Assembly: GCA_017618495.1 (NCBI GenBank)
Contig: JAFZUD010000055.1
Location: 1-15,432 of the forward strand
Reading direction: 5' to 3'
DNA: 15,432 nucleotides
Origin: Bacilli bacterium
Lineage (GTDB): Bacteria; Bacillota_I; Bacilli_A; RFN20; CAG-826
In this document: positions 1 to 6,096 of the stretch, piece after piece
Layout of the letters: every line of letters starts with the position of its first letter
Position numbering within the stretch: position 1 is the stretch's first letter
Notes under the pieces: model-generated
What the model saw: the letters and a program-made list of their open reading frames with translations, nothing else
Databases searched by the model: none
Told to the model about the DNA's origin: nothing
Position numbers and translations under genes: made by a program

Positions 1-444
1 GCCGATGCCCTTAGCCATCTTAAGCGCGACTATGATTTCATCGTCATCGACTGCCCACCTTCCCTTGGCATCCTTTCTCTCAACGCACTTGTTGTTTCAA
101 CAAGTGTCATAATCCCGATACAGTGCGAGTTTTTCGCCATGGAAGCAGTGGCCTCGATGCTTAGCACCGTTAACCGTATCCAAAACAACTACAACCCGGC
201 TTTAAAGATTGAGGGCTTCCTCATGACCATGTACGATTCCAAAGCCTCTTTGTGCAATGAGATCGTCTCCCAGGTCAGAAGCCTCTTCGATGAGAACACC
301 TTCGTGACCATGATCCCAAGGAACGTTTCTCTCCCTGAAGCGAGCGCGCATGGACAATCCGTGATCGACTATCGCCCATCATCGAGTGGCGCGGTTGCCT
401 ACCTCGCTTTAGCCCGTGAGGTTTTGGAGCATGAAAAAGAGTAA
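1..444 (+). CDS. parA: ParA/Soj-family chromosome-partitioning ATPase, C-terminal part
   Basis: The reading frame is open from base 1, so the N-terminus with the Walker A loop lies upstream of the window; 147 residues are visible. The first visible residues include YDFIVIDCPPSLG, the switch II region of ParA/MinD-type ATPases, followed by NAL and VIIPIQCEFFAMEA, the usual ParA continuation (PIQCEYYALEG in Soj). ParA proteins bind DNA non-specifically as ATP dimers and move or remodel ParB-parS complexes during chromosome segregation. The stop codon lies 14 nt inside the start of parB, which points to translational coupling. Family is clear; a chromosomal soj role is inferred from the housekeeping setting. 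Confidence 0.93.
   Translation, partial: ADALSHLKRDYDFIVIDCPPSLGILSLNALVVSTSVIIPIQCEFFAMEAVASMLSTVNRIQNNYNPALKIEGFLMTMYDSKASLCNEIVSQVRSLFDENTFVTMIPRNVSLPEASAHGQSVIDYRPSSSGAVAYLALAREVLEHEKE
86..106. repeat. Perfect inverted repeat inside parA
   Basis: Two 9-base arms, CACTTGTTG (86-94) and CAACAAGTG (98-106), flank a TTT centre. The repeat lies in parA codons for LVVSTSV. It is not the canonical parS palindrome (TGTTTCACGTGAAACA), though it shares a TGTTTCA core. It could be a ParB-type binding site, an mRNA hairpin, or chance. Confidence 0.5.
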
Positions 445-1255
445 CGTCTCATCGCTTAGCAAACTCGTTAAGAAGTTCTCGCAAGAAGATGTCATTCTCC
501 AGATGGAGAAGGAATATCGCAGCGTAGCTTCGATTAATATCCCACTCGAAAAAATCGACGACAATTCGTACGTCAATAAAGTCACATTTTCCAAAAAAAC
601 CGTCAATTTGCTGGGAAAATCCATCAAAGAGAAGGGTTTTTTCAATCCGCTTGTGGTCAGACGCAAAGGCGACCGCTACGAACTCATCCTTGGAAGAAAG
701 AGGTATTTCGGAGCGAAGAACATCGACCTCGCTGAGGTGCCAGTCATTATTAGAGAAGTAGACGATGAAGAGGTCCTCCTCATGCTTCTTGCCGACGTCC
801 GTGATGAAAGGGAAGGCAACATCATCGAGATGGCGCTCATCTATGCCGCCCTCTCTGAGAAGTTCAATTATTCGCAAACTACTCTCGGAAAGCTTTCGCA
901 CCAATCTAGAAGCCAAGTCACGAATATCGTCCGTCTTCTTTCGTTGCCAGACAAAGTTGTCAAAGAAGTCATGCTCGGAGAACTCTCTTACGGACATGCG
1001 CGCGCTTTATTAAGGCTAGATCAGTTCGAGATTGAAGAGGCAGTTAAGACGATCCATCACAACAAGCTCTCTGTAAGAGAGACCGAAGCCCTTGTGAAGA
1101 GATACCGCTACGAAGATGAGGACTATGAGAAAGAAGTCTCCCTCATCACCAAGAGCAACGCCCGTGACGTCAAAATAAAACCAGCGTCAGTCTCTTTTGA
1201 GTTCGACACCGTTGAAGAGAAAGAGGCCTTTATTAAAGATTACTTATCCGACTGA
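431..1255 (+). CDS. parB: ParB/Spo0J/Noc-family DNA-binding protein, divergent
   Basis: This 274-residue protein probably loads on a centromere-like site and works with ParA in segregation, or acts like Noc. The start is the ATG at 431, preceded by GGAG; an upstream in-frame GTG at 416 is less likely. The N-terminal ParB domain is seen at about residues 34-125 (GFFNPLVVRR at 69-78, then ILGRKRYFGAK in place of the usual GERRxRA box at 87-96). A helix-turn-helix follows at about 150-172 (TLGKLSHQSRSQVTNIVRLL), then the well-conserved GHARALL at 188-194. The usual third CTP-binding box (ENxQR) is not recognisable; ADVRDER stands there. It overlaps parA by 14 nt, and its stop is directly followed by the ribU promoter. 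Family is sure; whether it still binds CTP is open. Confidence 0.9.
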   Translation: MKKSNVSSLSKLVKKFSQEDVILQMEKEYRSVASINIPLEKIDDNSYVNKVTFSKKTVNLLGKSIKEKGFFNPLVVRRKGDRYELILGRKRYFGAKNIDLAEVPVIIREVDDEEVLLMLLADVRDEREGNIIEMALIYAALSEKFNYSQTTLGKLSHQSRSQVTNIVRLLSLPDKVVKEVMLGELSYGHARALLRLDQFEIEEAVKTIHHNKLSVRETEALVKRYRYEDEDYEKEVSLITKSNARDVKIKPASVSFEFDTVEEKEAFIKDYLSD

Positions 1256-1283
1256 TTGACATACTTCTAAGAAGTATTAATAT
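1256..1283 (+). promoter_or_regulatory. ribU promoter with a palindrome in its spacer
   Basis: A consensus -35 TTGACA (1256-1261) starts immediately after the parB stop, and TAATAT (1278-1283) lies 16 bases downstream as a -10. The spacer is almost entirely a perfect inverted repeat, ATACTTC-TAA-GAAGTAT (1261-1277), an ideal place for a repressor operator. Transcription would start near 1290, exactly where the FMN riboswitch begins. Confidence 0.75.
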
Positions 1284-1289
1284 TGTCTT

Positions 1290-1400
1290 GCTTCAGGGCG
1301 ACGAGAATTACGTCGACTGGCGGTAAAGCCCGCGAGTGGTTAACGCCACATGAACTGGTGAAATTCCAGTGCCAACGGTACAGTCCGGATATGCAGAAGC
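1290..1400 (+). ncRNA. FMN riboswitch (RFN element)
   Basis: This is the FMN-sensing aptamer found upstream of riboflavin synthesis and transport genes. The P1 helix is formed by GCTTC (1290-1294) and GAAGC (1396-1400). Conserved RFN segments are visible in order: ACTGGCGGTAAAGCCCGCGA, the GGTGAAATTCC hairpin and CAACGGTACAGTCCGGAT. The first hairpin is GACG-AGAATTA-CGTC. It sits directly before ribU, so FMN binding should turn the gene off. Confidence 0.96.
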
Positions 1401-1413
1401 TATTATTGCTTAG

Positions 1414-1446
1414 CCCCCTGATGTCAGCCATATAGGAGGTTTTTTT
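1414..1446 (+). promoter_or_regulatory. FMN riboswitch expression platform (terminator/Shine-Dalgarno sequester)
   Basis: CCCCCT (1414-1419) can pair with the ribU Shine-Dalgarno AGGAGG (1434-1439) at five of six positions. The 3' arm is followed by seven T residues (1440-1446). The same hairpin could thus hide the ribosome site and terminate transcription when FMN is bound. The Shine-Dalgarno is 13 bases from the ATG, longer than usual, with the T-rich tract between. Confidence 0.65.
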
Positions 1447-1452
1447 ATTTTT

Positions 1453-2220
1453 ATGGTTTTGACAGAAGTACAAGAAGGTCTCACGAGAGAACAAATCTCG
1501 TGGATCGTTCTAGGCGCGTCATTAGTCGCCACAATCGTCTTCGTAATCTTGTATTCGAAGTACATGAAGAAAAAGGAATTCTCTTGGGCGAGATTCGCCG
1601 CTAGAGTCGCCATCTTTGGTGCCTTATCGACCATTCTCTACGTCGTCCCGGTCTTCCAGCTCAAATTACCTTTCCTTCCAGCCTTCTTGGAGCTCCACTT
1701 CGATGAAGTTCCAGCCTTTATCGCGGGATACGCTTACGGCCCATTCACCGCATTAATCGTCATCCTCGTTAAAACTCTTATCAAACTCCCATTCAGCAAC
1801 ACCCTTTGTGTCGGCGAGTTAGCGGATTTCATCTTCTCATCCGCTTTCGTCCTTCCTGCTGCTTTCATTTATAAGAAAATCAGAAACCTTAAGGGCGTCT
1901 TCATTGGATTTGGCGTTTCTTTCGTCCTTCAGATCTTGGTCGCATCCTTAATGAACGTTTATGCGATCTTGCCTTTCTATATGCAAGTCATGAATTACCC
2001 ATACGACGTGATCATGAATATGTGTTCGGAAGCGAACCCACTTGTTAAGAACCTTGGACTCGATTTCGTCCTCTGGGTCGTTGTGCCACTTAACGTCATC
2101 AAGAACACGATCGTCCTTGTCCTGACATACTTTATCTACAAAGGAATTCACAAATCCTTACGCTGGGAAAAACCAGAACAAAAAGAAGAGCTTGAAGTAG
2201 TGGACGTTGAAGCGAAATAA
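1453..2220 (+). CDS. ribU: Riboflavin ECF transporter, substrate-binding S-component
   Basis: RibU is the integral membrane S-component that captures riboflavin and docks on the shared EcfA-EcfA'-EcfT energy module, which is not in this window. The protein has 255 residues. It carries an extra N-terminal membrane segment (about residues 17-38), then the typical RibU signature PAFLELHFDEVPAFIAGYAYGP, followed by further hydrophobic segments, ending in an acidic tail (EQKEELEVVDVEAK). The usual RibU is near 190-200 residues, so the N-terminal segment and tail are extensions. The FMN riboswitch upstream confirms the substrate. It appears monocistronic, with a strong terminator just after the stop. 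A riboflavin auxotroph is suggested but cannot be shown from this window. Confidence 0.92.
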   Translation: MVLTEVQEGLTREQISWIVLGASLVATIVFVILYSKYMKKKEFSWARFAARVAIFGALSTILYVVPVFQLKLPFLPAFLELHFDEVPAFIAGYAYGPFTALIVILVKTLIKLPFSNTLCVGELADFIFSSAFVLPAAFIYKKIRNLKGVFIGFGVSFVLQILVASLMNVYAILPFYMQVMNYPYDVIMNMCSEANPLVKNLGLDFVLWVVVPLNVIKNTIVLVLTYFIYKGIHKSLRWEKPEQKEELEVVDVEAK

Positions 2221-2225
2221 CAAAA

Positions 2226-2261
2226 AAAAGGATGGCAAATCGCCATCCTTTTCATTTTTTT
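2226..2261. terminator. Bidirectional intrinsic terminator between ribU and the ferredoxin gene
   Basis: An 11-bp perfect stem, AAAAGGATGGC (2226-2236) and GCCATCCTTTT (2242-2252), has a 5-base loop. T-rich runs follow it on the plus strand (2255-2261), and A8 precedes it (T8 on the minus strand). It therefore serves both convergent genes. Confidence 0.92.
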
Positions 2262-2275
2262 GTGCGTTTAGAAGT

Positions 2276-2452
2276 TTATTCTTCGATAGCGGCGACTGGG
2301 CAGCTAGCGATGACTTCATCAGCGGCGCCATCTTCCATCTCGGCGATGACTTCGCTCTTGCCTTCGTCATTAAGGGTGAAGGCTTCTGGGGCCATGTTGA
2401 CGCAAAGACCGCAACCGATGCAGGCGTCAGCGTTGACTTTAAGTTTTTTCAT
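2276..2452 (-). CDS. fer: Ferredoxin with one 4Fe-4S cluster
   Basis: A 58-residue soluble electron carrier read from ATG at 2452. Cysteines at 11, 14 and 17 (CIGCGLC) and C51 followed by proline give the CxxCxxC...CP pattern of single 4Fe-4S ferredoxins of the Bacillus/Thermotoga type. The second-cluster cysteines of clostridial ferredoxins are absent. The protein is strongly acidic after residue 28, as usual. A good Shine-Dalgarno (AAAGGAGAT) precedes the start. It is transcribed alone, convergent with ribU and sharing its terminator. Redox partner unknown. Confidence 0.93.
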   Translation of the reverse strand: MKKLKVNADACIGCGLCVNMAPEAFTLNDEGKSEVIAEMEDGAADEVIASCPVAAIEE

Positions 2453-2484
2453 GTTTGGGAAATCTCCTTTGTTGGTATGGACTT

Positions 2485-2512
2485 ATTGTAAATTGACCAT
2501 GCCGAAAGTCAA
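2485..2512 (-). promoter_or_regulatory. Ferredoxin gene promoter
   Basis: On the minus strand TTGACT (2507-2512) and TACAAT (2485-2490) are separated by 16 bases. The start would lie near 2478, about 25 bases before the ATG and upstream of a clear Shine-Dalgarno. Confidence 0.75.
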
Positions 2513-2541
2513 TATTTAGGCCCTCTAAAAAAGGTCGGGTG

Positions 2542-2570
2542 TTTCTTTCCCTCTCTTTTCAAGAGATAAT
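2542..2570 (+). promoter_or_regulatory. Probable promoter of the orf98-cmk-der operon
   Basis: GATAAT (2565-2570) is a good -10, with a weak -35 TTTCTT at 2542-2547 (17-base spacing). The predicted start is near 2577, leaving only about 8 bases before the ATG at 2585 and no Shine-Dalgarno. Confidence 0.5.
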
Positions 2571-2584
2571 ATTTCTTGCTAGTT

Positions 2585-2881
2585 ATGAAATCGAGAACAA
2601 AGAAGTGGGCCCATTACAGGGAAACAATCAAAAAACTTCCTGCTGAGAAGTTCCCCAAGAGGAAAGACTACACTGAGGTCGCTTCTATCTCCGATTTAGC
2701 CGAGATGAACGTCAGCGCGAAAGCCTCAAACGCTCTCTCAGGCAACGTTCGTAACGTCAAAGCAACCCCATATGCGGTTTATCAAAGAAGAAGGAGCAAC
2801 ATGCTTATCTTTAAGCTTGTGGTGACGTTCCTTGTTGTCACGGGACTCGTCTGTGCTTGGTTCTTCTGGGTCATGAGGTAA
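2585..2881 (+). CDS. Hypothetical small protein with one C-terminal membrane segment
   Basis: I do not recognise this 98-residue protein. Its first 30 residues are lysine/arginine rich (MKSRTKKWAHYRETIKKLP...). A central polar stretch is rich in Ala, Ser, Asn and Val. A basic patch (YQRRRSN, about 67-73) is followed by a single hydrophobic segment (about 74-95, LIFKLVVTFLVVTGLVCAWFFW) ending in MR. The layout predicts a cytoplasmic basic domain anchored by a C-terminal helix. The ATG at 2585 is preferred over a TTG at 2576 because the -10 lies so close. It ends 6 nt before cmk, so the two are co-transcribed. Codon use is like its neighbours. Confidence 0.75.
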   Translation: MKSRTKKWAHYRETIKKLPAEKFPKRKDYTEVASISDLAEMNVSAKASNALSGNVRNVKATPYAVYQRRRSNMLIFKLVVTFLVVTGLVCAWFFWVMR

Positions 2882-2887
2882 AAGAAA

Positions 2888-3571
2888 ATGGAAAGATTCA
2901 TCACAGTCGCTATCGACGGACCAGCTGCTGCTGGCAAAAGCACCATCGCCAAGAGAGTAGCAAAGCTTCTTAATTACACCTATCTCGATACCGGTGCCAT
3001 GTACCGTGCGGTCACCTATGCCGTCATCAAAGCCGGACTCAATCCAGAGATCGAAGAAGAATCAGTCAAAGTCCTTCCAGGCCTCAAGATCGACCTCAAG
3101 GAAGATGGAACCGTTCTTTGCAACGATGAAGATGTCAGCAAGATCATCCGTGAGCCTGTCGTCTCTAGCAAAGTCAGCTACATCGCCGCGATGAAGCCAA
3201 TCCGTCTTGCCCTTGTCGATATGCAGCGTGAAATGGCGGGCAGCAAGAATGTTATTCTTGATGGCAGAGACATCGGAACTTATGTCCTTCCAAACGCTGA
3301 TGTGAAGATTTTCCAAATCGCTTCAGTTGAATGTCGAGCCAAACGTAGATATATTGAGAACCTCGAGAAGGGAATTCCATCCACTCTCGAAGAGATCACC
3401 GAATCGGTGAAGAAGCGCGATTACATTGACTCTCATCGCGACTTCGCTCCACTTAGGAAAGCTGAGGATGCTGTCGAAATCGATACCTCAGATATGACCA
3501 TCGAAGAGTCTGTCGACGCCGTCTTGGCCGTCATCAAAGAGAAAACAGGTATAGAGATTCCATGTCATTAG
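2888..3571 (+). CDS. cmk: Cytidylate kinase
   Basis: Cmk phosphorylates CMP and dCMP with ATP in pyrimidine nucleotide recycling; it is cytosolic. The 227-residue product has the P-loop AIDGPAAAGKSTIAKR near the N-terminus, then LDTGAMYRAVT (CMP binding), a GRDIGT motif (about 126-131) and an arginine-rich lid VECRAKRRY. Length is normal. It starts 6 nt after the membrane protein gene and ends with TAG inside the first codons of der (10-nt overlap). Cmk next to der is a conserved pairing in Bacillota. Past this TAG the cmk frame meets three more TAGs within eight codons, evidence that TAG is a true stop here. Confidence 0.97.
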   Translation: MERFITVAIDGPAAAGKSTIAKRVAKLLNYTYLDTGAMYRAVTYAVIKAGLNPEIEEESVKVLPGLKIDLKEDGTVLCNDEDVSKIIREPVVSSKVSYIAAMKPIRLALVDMQREMAGSKNVILDGRDIGTYVLPNADVKIFQIASVECRAKRRYIENLEKGIPSTLEEITESVKKRDYIDSHRDFAPLRKAEDAVEIDTSDMTIEESVDAVLAVIKEKTGIEIPCH

Positions 3572-4869
3572 GCGTTTTAGCGTTAGTAGGCGCTCCATCC
3601 GCAGGAAAGAGCACCATCTTCAACCGTATCGTCGGAGAACGCAAATCCATCGTTGAGCCAACCCCAGGCGTCACGAGAGATAGGATTTACGGCAAAGGCG
3701 TTTGGTTAACCAAAGAGTTCACCGTCATCGACACAGGCGGACTCACTTCTTTTAATGTGCCTTTCCAAGACCTTATCAAAGCCCAAGCTGAGGTAGCCAT
3801 CCAGGAAGCGGATATCATCGCTTTCATCGTTGATGGCAACAAAGGCCTCACAAGCGACGATAGATATATCGCCAAGATGCTCAGGATGAGCGGAAAGCCA
3901 GTCGTCCTTGTCGTCAACAAGATCGACAACATCATGGAATACGGAAACACCGGGGAATTCTATTCCCTTGGCTTAGGCGACCCGATCGCTGTTTCTGGCG
4001 CGCATGGCATTGGCATTGGCGACCTTCTCGACGAAGTCGTGAAGAAACTGCCAGAGAAAGAAGTCCCAGATTATGGCGACGCGATCACTTTCTGTTTGAT
4101 TGGCCGTCCAAACGTTGGCAAATCCTCTTTATCCAATAGGCTCCTTGCCAGCGAAAGAACCCTTGTCTCCAATATCGCCGGAACCACCCGCGATTCAATC
4201 GATACCCCATTCACTAGAGATGGGAAGAACTACGTTGTCATTGATACGGCCGGTTTAGTCAAACGCGGAAAGATCTTCGAAGCGATTGATAAATATGCCG
4301 CTTTAAGAGCCTTAGCCTCAATTGAGAGAAGTGAGATCGTTCTCCTTTTGATCAACGCTGAGGAAGGCATCATCGAACAGGATAAGCATGTCGTCGGATA
4401 TGCTTGCGACAACCACAAGGCCATCATCGTCGTGGTCAATAAGTGGGACGAAGGAAAGAAGAAGGGGCTCACCAAGGAAGGCTTCACCAAAGAGATCAGG
4501 AAGCAGTTCAAGTTCTTGGAATACGCTCCAATCTTATTCACCTCAGCCAAATCAGGACTTGGATGCCAGGATATCCTTCCAAAGATTCTTGAGGTCCATG
4601 AGGCTTATAACCGCCGCATCCCAACCAATGTCTTAAATGACATCATCAGAGACGCCCAAGACCTCAATCCAGCCCCTGAATTCAATCACGCCAGATTAAA
4701 GATCTCTTTCGCCAATCAGAGTGCGGTTTGCCCACCGACTTTTATCATGTTCTGCAACGCTCCGAAGTCAGCGCATTTCTCTTATACAAGGTATCTTGAG
4801 AACCAAATTAGGGCCGCTTATGACTTCGACGGAACCCCTGTGAACATCATTTACAGAGCGAAAAAGTAA
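3562..4869 (+). CDS. der: Ribosome-assembly GTPase Der (EngA)
   Basis: Der has two GTPase domains in tandem and a C-terminal KH-like domain; it matures the 50S subunit. At 435 residues it has the family length. Domain 1 shows GAPSAGKST (P-loop), TPGVTRD, DTGG and NKID; domain 2 shows GRPNVGKSS, GTTRDSID, DTAG and NKWD. The C-terminal part (PTFIMFCN through NIIYRAKK) matches the KH-like domain. The first P-loop reads APSA where most Der proteins have RPNV, a mild departure that keeps the GxxxxGKS core. The start overlaps the end of cmk by 10 nt, implying coupled translation. Confidence 0.97.
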   Translation: MSLGVLALVGAPSAGKSTIFNRIVGERKSIVEPTPGVTRDRIYGKGVWLTKEFTVIDTGGLTSFNVPFQDLIKAQAEVAIQEADIIAFIVDGNKGLTSDDRYIAKMLRMSGKPVVLVVNKIDNIMEYGNTGEFYSLGLGDPIAVSGAHGIGIGDLLDEVVKKLPEKEVPDYGDAITFCLIGRPNVGKSSLSNRLLASERTLVSNIAGTTRDSIDTPFTRDGKNYVVIDTAGLVKRGKIFEAIDKYAALRALASIERSEIVLLLINAEEGIIEQDKHVVGYACDNHKAIIVVVNKWDEGKKKGLTKEGFTKEIRKQFKFLEYAPILFTSAKSGLGCQDILPKILEVHEAYNRRIPTNVLNDIIRDAQDLNPAPEFNHARLKISFANQSAVCPPTFIMFCNAPKSAHFSYTRYLENQIRAAYDFDGTPVNIIYRAKK

Positions 4870-4980
4870 CTTTTTCTAACTTTCTTCTTGGAAAAAAGTA
4901 AATATAGCAACGATGCCACTTTTAGTCGTTTTTTAGGCGAAAAAGTTCGATGAATGCTACACTTTATCCATTGTAAAGAA

Positions 4981-4994
4981 TGAAAGCCCTTTCA
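4981..4994. repeat. Short inverted repeat in the der-HU intergenic region
   Basis: TGAAAG-CC-CTTTCA is a perfect 6/2/6 inverted repeat in the AT-rich 250-base gap between der and HU. It lies about 75 bases upstream of the HU promoter. It could be a protein-binding site. The rest of the gap (4870-5056) holds no ORF and no convincing terminator for der; only a weak AACGA/TCGTT stem with a T run is seen near 4909-4934. Confidence 0.35.
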
Positions 4995-5056
4995 CCAAAT
5001 ATCTACTAATTTGTCAAAAAAGCCGATGGTATCGAATAAATAATGACTTTTTATTC

Positions 5057-5085
5057 TTGTCAAAAGTTAAAAAAGGTGTTAATTT
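5057..5085 (+). promoter_or_regulatory. HU gene promoter
   Basis: TTGTCA (5057-5062) and TAATTT (5080-5085) are 17 bases apart. The gene's Shine-Dalgarno AAAGGAGG (5103-5110) is very strong and 9 bases from the ATG, as expected for an abundant protein. Confidence 0.6.
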
Positions 5086-5119
5086 TTTTATGACCATTTA
5101 GCAAAGGAGGAATGTCCCA

Positions 5120-5392
5120 ATGAATAAAGCTGAATTAGTCGAAGCTGTTGCCGAAAAGGCCGAACTCTCGAAGAGAGACGCAGAAGCTGCCGTTGACGCC
5201 GTTCTCGAAGTCATCGAAGCCGCTGTTGTTAAAGGTGAAGAAGTCAAACTTTCTGGCTTCGGTTTCTTCTCATAGAAAGCCCGCGCTGCCCGCGAGGGAA
5301 CCAACCCATCCAACCAGAAGAAGATCAAGATCCCAGCTTCCAACACCGTCGCTTTCAAGGTCTCCAAAGCCTTCAAAGAGAAACTCAACTAA
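5120..5392 (+). pseudogene. hup: HU-family nucleoid protein gene interrupted by an in-frame TAG
   Basis: Ninety codons encode a full HU/HBsu-like protein except that codon 52 (5273-5275) is TAG. Before it stand MNKAELVEAVAEKAELSKRD and KLSGFGFFS; after it KARAAREGTNPSNQKKIKIP and the C-terminal PASNTVAFKVSKAFKEKLN, all in frame and all typical of HU. HU dimers bend and compact DNA with a beta-arm that follows the break, so the 51-residue product would lack the DNA-binding arms. Everything else looks functional: promoter, very strong ribosome site, biased codon use and terminator. Der-HU proximity matches the hbs locus in B. subtilis. One C-to-T change from CAG (Gln) would create the TAG. Readthrough, a suppressor tRNA, a recent mutation or a sequence error are all possible. 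Typed as a pseudogene only because of the stop. Confidence 0.85.
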
Positions 5393-5409
5393 GAATTTCT
5401 AATGACATC

Positions 5410-5436
5410 AAAGGCGGCCTCCGGGTCGCCTTTTTT
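5410..5436 (+). terminator. Intrinsic terminator after HU
   Basis: AAAGGCG and CGCCTTT arms with an inner GCC/GGT pairing form a GC-rich hairpin, ending in TTTTTT (5431-5436). It lies 17 bases past the HU stop. Confidence 0.9.
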
Positions 5437-5443
5437 ATTGCCT

Positions 5444-5472
5444 TTAACACTTAGGGTGTTATAGGATAAAAT
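5444..5472 (+). promoter_or_regulatory. cca operon promoter with spacer palindrome; probably leaderless
   Basis: TTAACA (5444-5449) and TAAAAT (5467-5472) are separated by 17 bases; each differs from consensus at one position. A perfect inverted repeat TAACAC-TTAGG-GTGTTA (5445-5461) covers most of the spacer. Transcription should begin at about 5478-5480, on the cca ATG itself, and no Shine-Dalgarno is present. Confidence 0.65.
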
Positions 5473-5478
5473 TCCCTT

Positions 5479-6096
5479 ATGAGAATTGAAGCCTTCGATT
5501 TCCTAAAAGATGTTTTCAGCAAAAACGGCTTTCACCTCTATGTTGTAGGTGGCACCGTCAGGGATTTTCTTTTGGGGAAAGAGATAACTGACCTCGACTT
5601 CGTCACAGACGCGACTCCAGAAGAGGAGATGAAGTTCATCCCTGAAGCAGATTTCACCTTCAAGAAGTTCGGCGCGGTCCGTTATCCCTATAAGGGAAAA
5701 CACATCGATATCACGAGTTTGAGGCAAGAAGGGGAATATAATGATTCCCGACACCCTTCTAAGGTCACATTCGTGAAAGACCCTAAGCTCGATTACGTGA
5801 GAAGGGACTTCACGATCAACGCGATGTATCTCGATGAAGAATATAAGGTCATCGATTTCTCAAGTGGCCAAGAGGACCTCAAGAAGAAGCTAATCCGCTT
5901 CATCGGAGACCCGGTTAAGCGAATTGAGGAAGACCCACTTAGAATCGCAAGAGCCGAAAGGTTTGCGAAATCGCTAGGCTTCGAAATCGAAGAAAAAACC
6001 CTGCAAGCAATCAAATCTAAGCGTGATTTGCTTGAGAAATTGAACCCAGAGAAACTTAAAGAAGAGGAAAGGAAAGGTTGGAAAGGAACGTTATGA
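5479..6096 (+). CDS. cca: CCA-adding tRNA nucleotidyltransferase family protein, short form
   Basis: Class II CCA-adding enzymes build or repair the tRNA 3' CCA end. The 205-residue product holds the whole catalytic head: GGTVRD (24-29), the metal-binding DLD (38-40), RRDFTINAM (108-116) and the nucleotide-selecting EDPLRIARAERFAKSLGF (151-168). It stops just after the start of motif E (LNPEKLKEEERK), where usual enzymes of about 390-450 residues continue into body and tail domains that hold the tRNA. The last residues, KGWKGTL, look degenerate, and the stop overlaps dnaD as ATGA, so no body domain is encoded in any frame downstream. It may be a minimal enzyme, a partial-activity enzyme or a decaying gene. 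Cca upstream of dnaD-nth fits Bacillota gene neighbourhoods. Confidence 0.85.
   Translation: MRIEAFDFLKDVFSKNGFHLYVVGGTVRDFLLGKEITDLDFVTDATPEEEMKFIPEADFTFKKFGAVRYPYKGKHIDITSLRQEGEYNDSRHPSKVTFVKDPKLDYVRRDFTINAMYLDEEYKVIDFSSGQEDLKKKLIRFIGDPVKRIEEDPLRIARAERFAKSLGFEIEEKTLQAIKSKRDLLEKLNPEKLKEEERKGWKGTL

Noticed and set aside
2207..2519. Plus-strand ORFs of 94-95 residues across the ferredoxin gene
   Set aside because: They are antisense to a clear ferredoxin with its own promoter and Shine-Dalgarno and run through the ribU terminator.
3562..4869. Der P-loop APSA in place of RPNV as loss of function in the first GTPase domain
   Set aside because: The GxxxxGKS core and the other G motifs (DTGG, NKID) are intact, so the domain should still bind GTP.
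4870..5056. Possible small RNA or terminator between der and HU
   Set aside because: Only weak stems are seen (AACGA/TCGTT with T run; CTTTA/TAAAG); none is convincing alone.
5112..5123. Three-codon upstream ORF (ATG TCC CAA TGA) overlapping the HU start as ATGA
   Set aside because: Its ATG is only one base from the Shine-Dalgarno, too close for initiation; the HU ATG at 5120 has ideal spacing.
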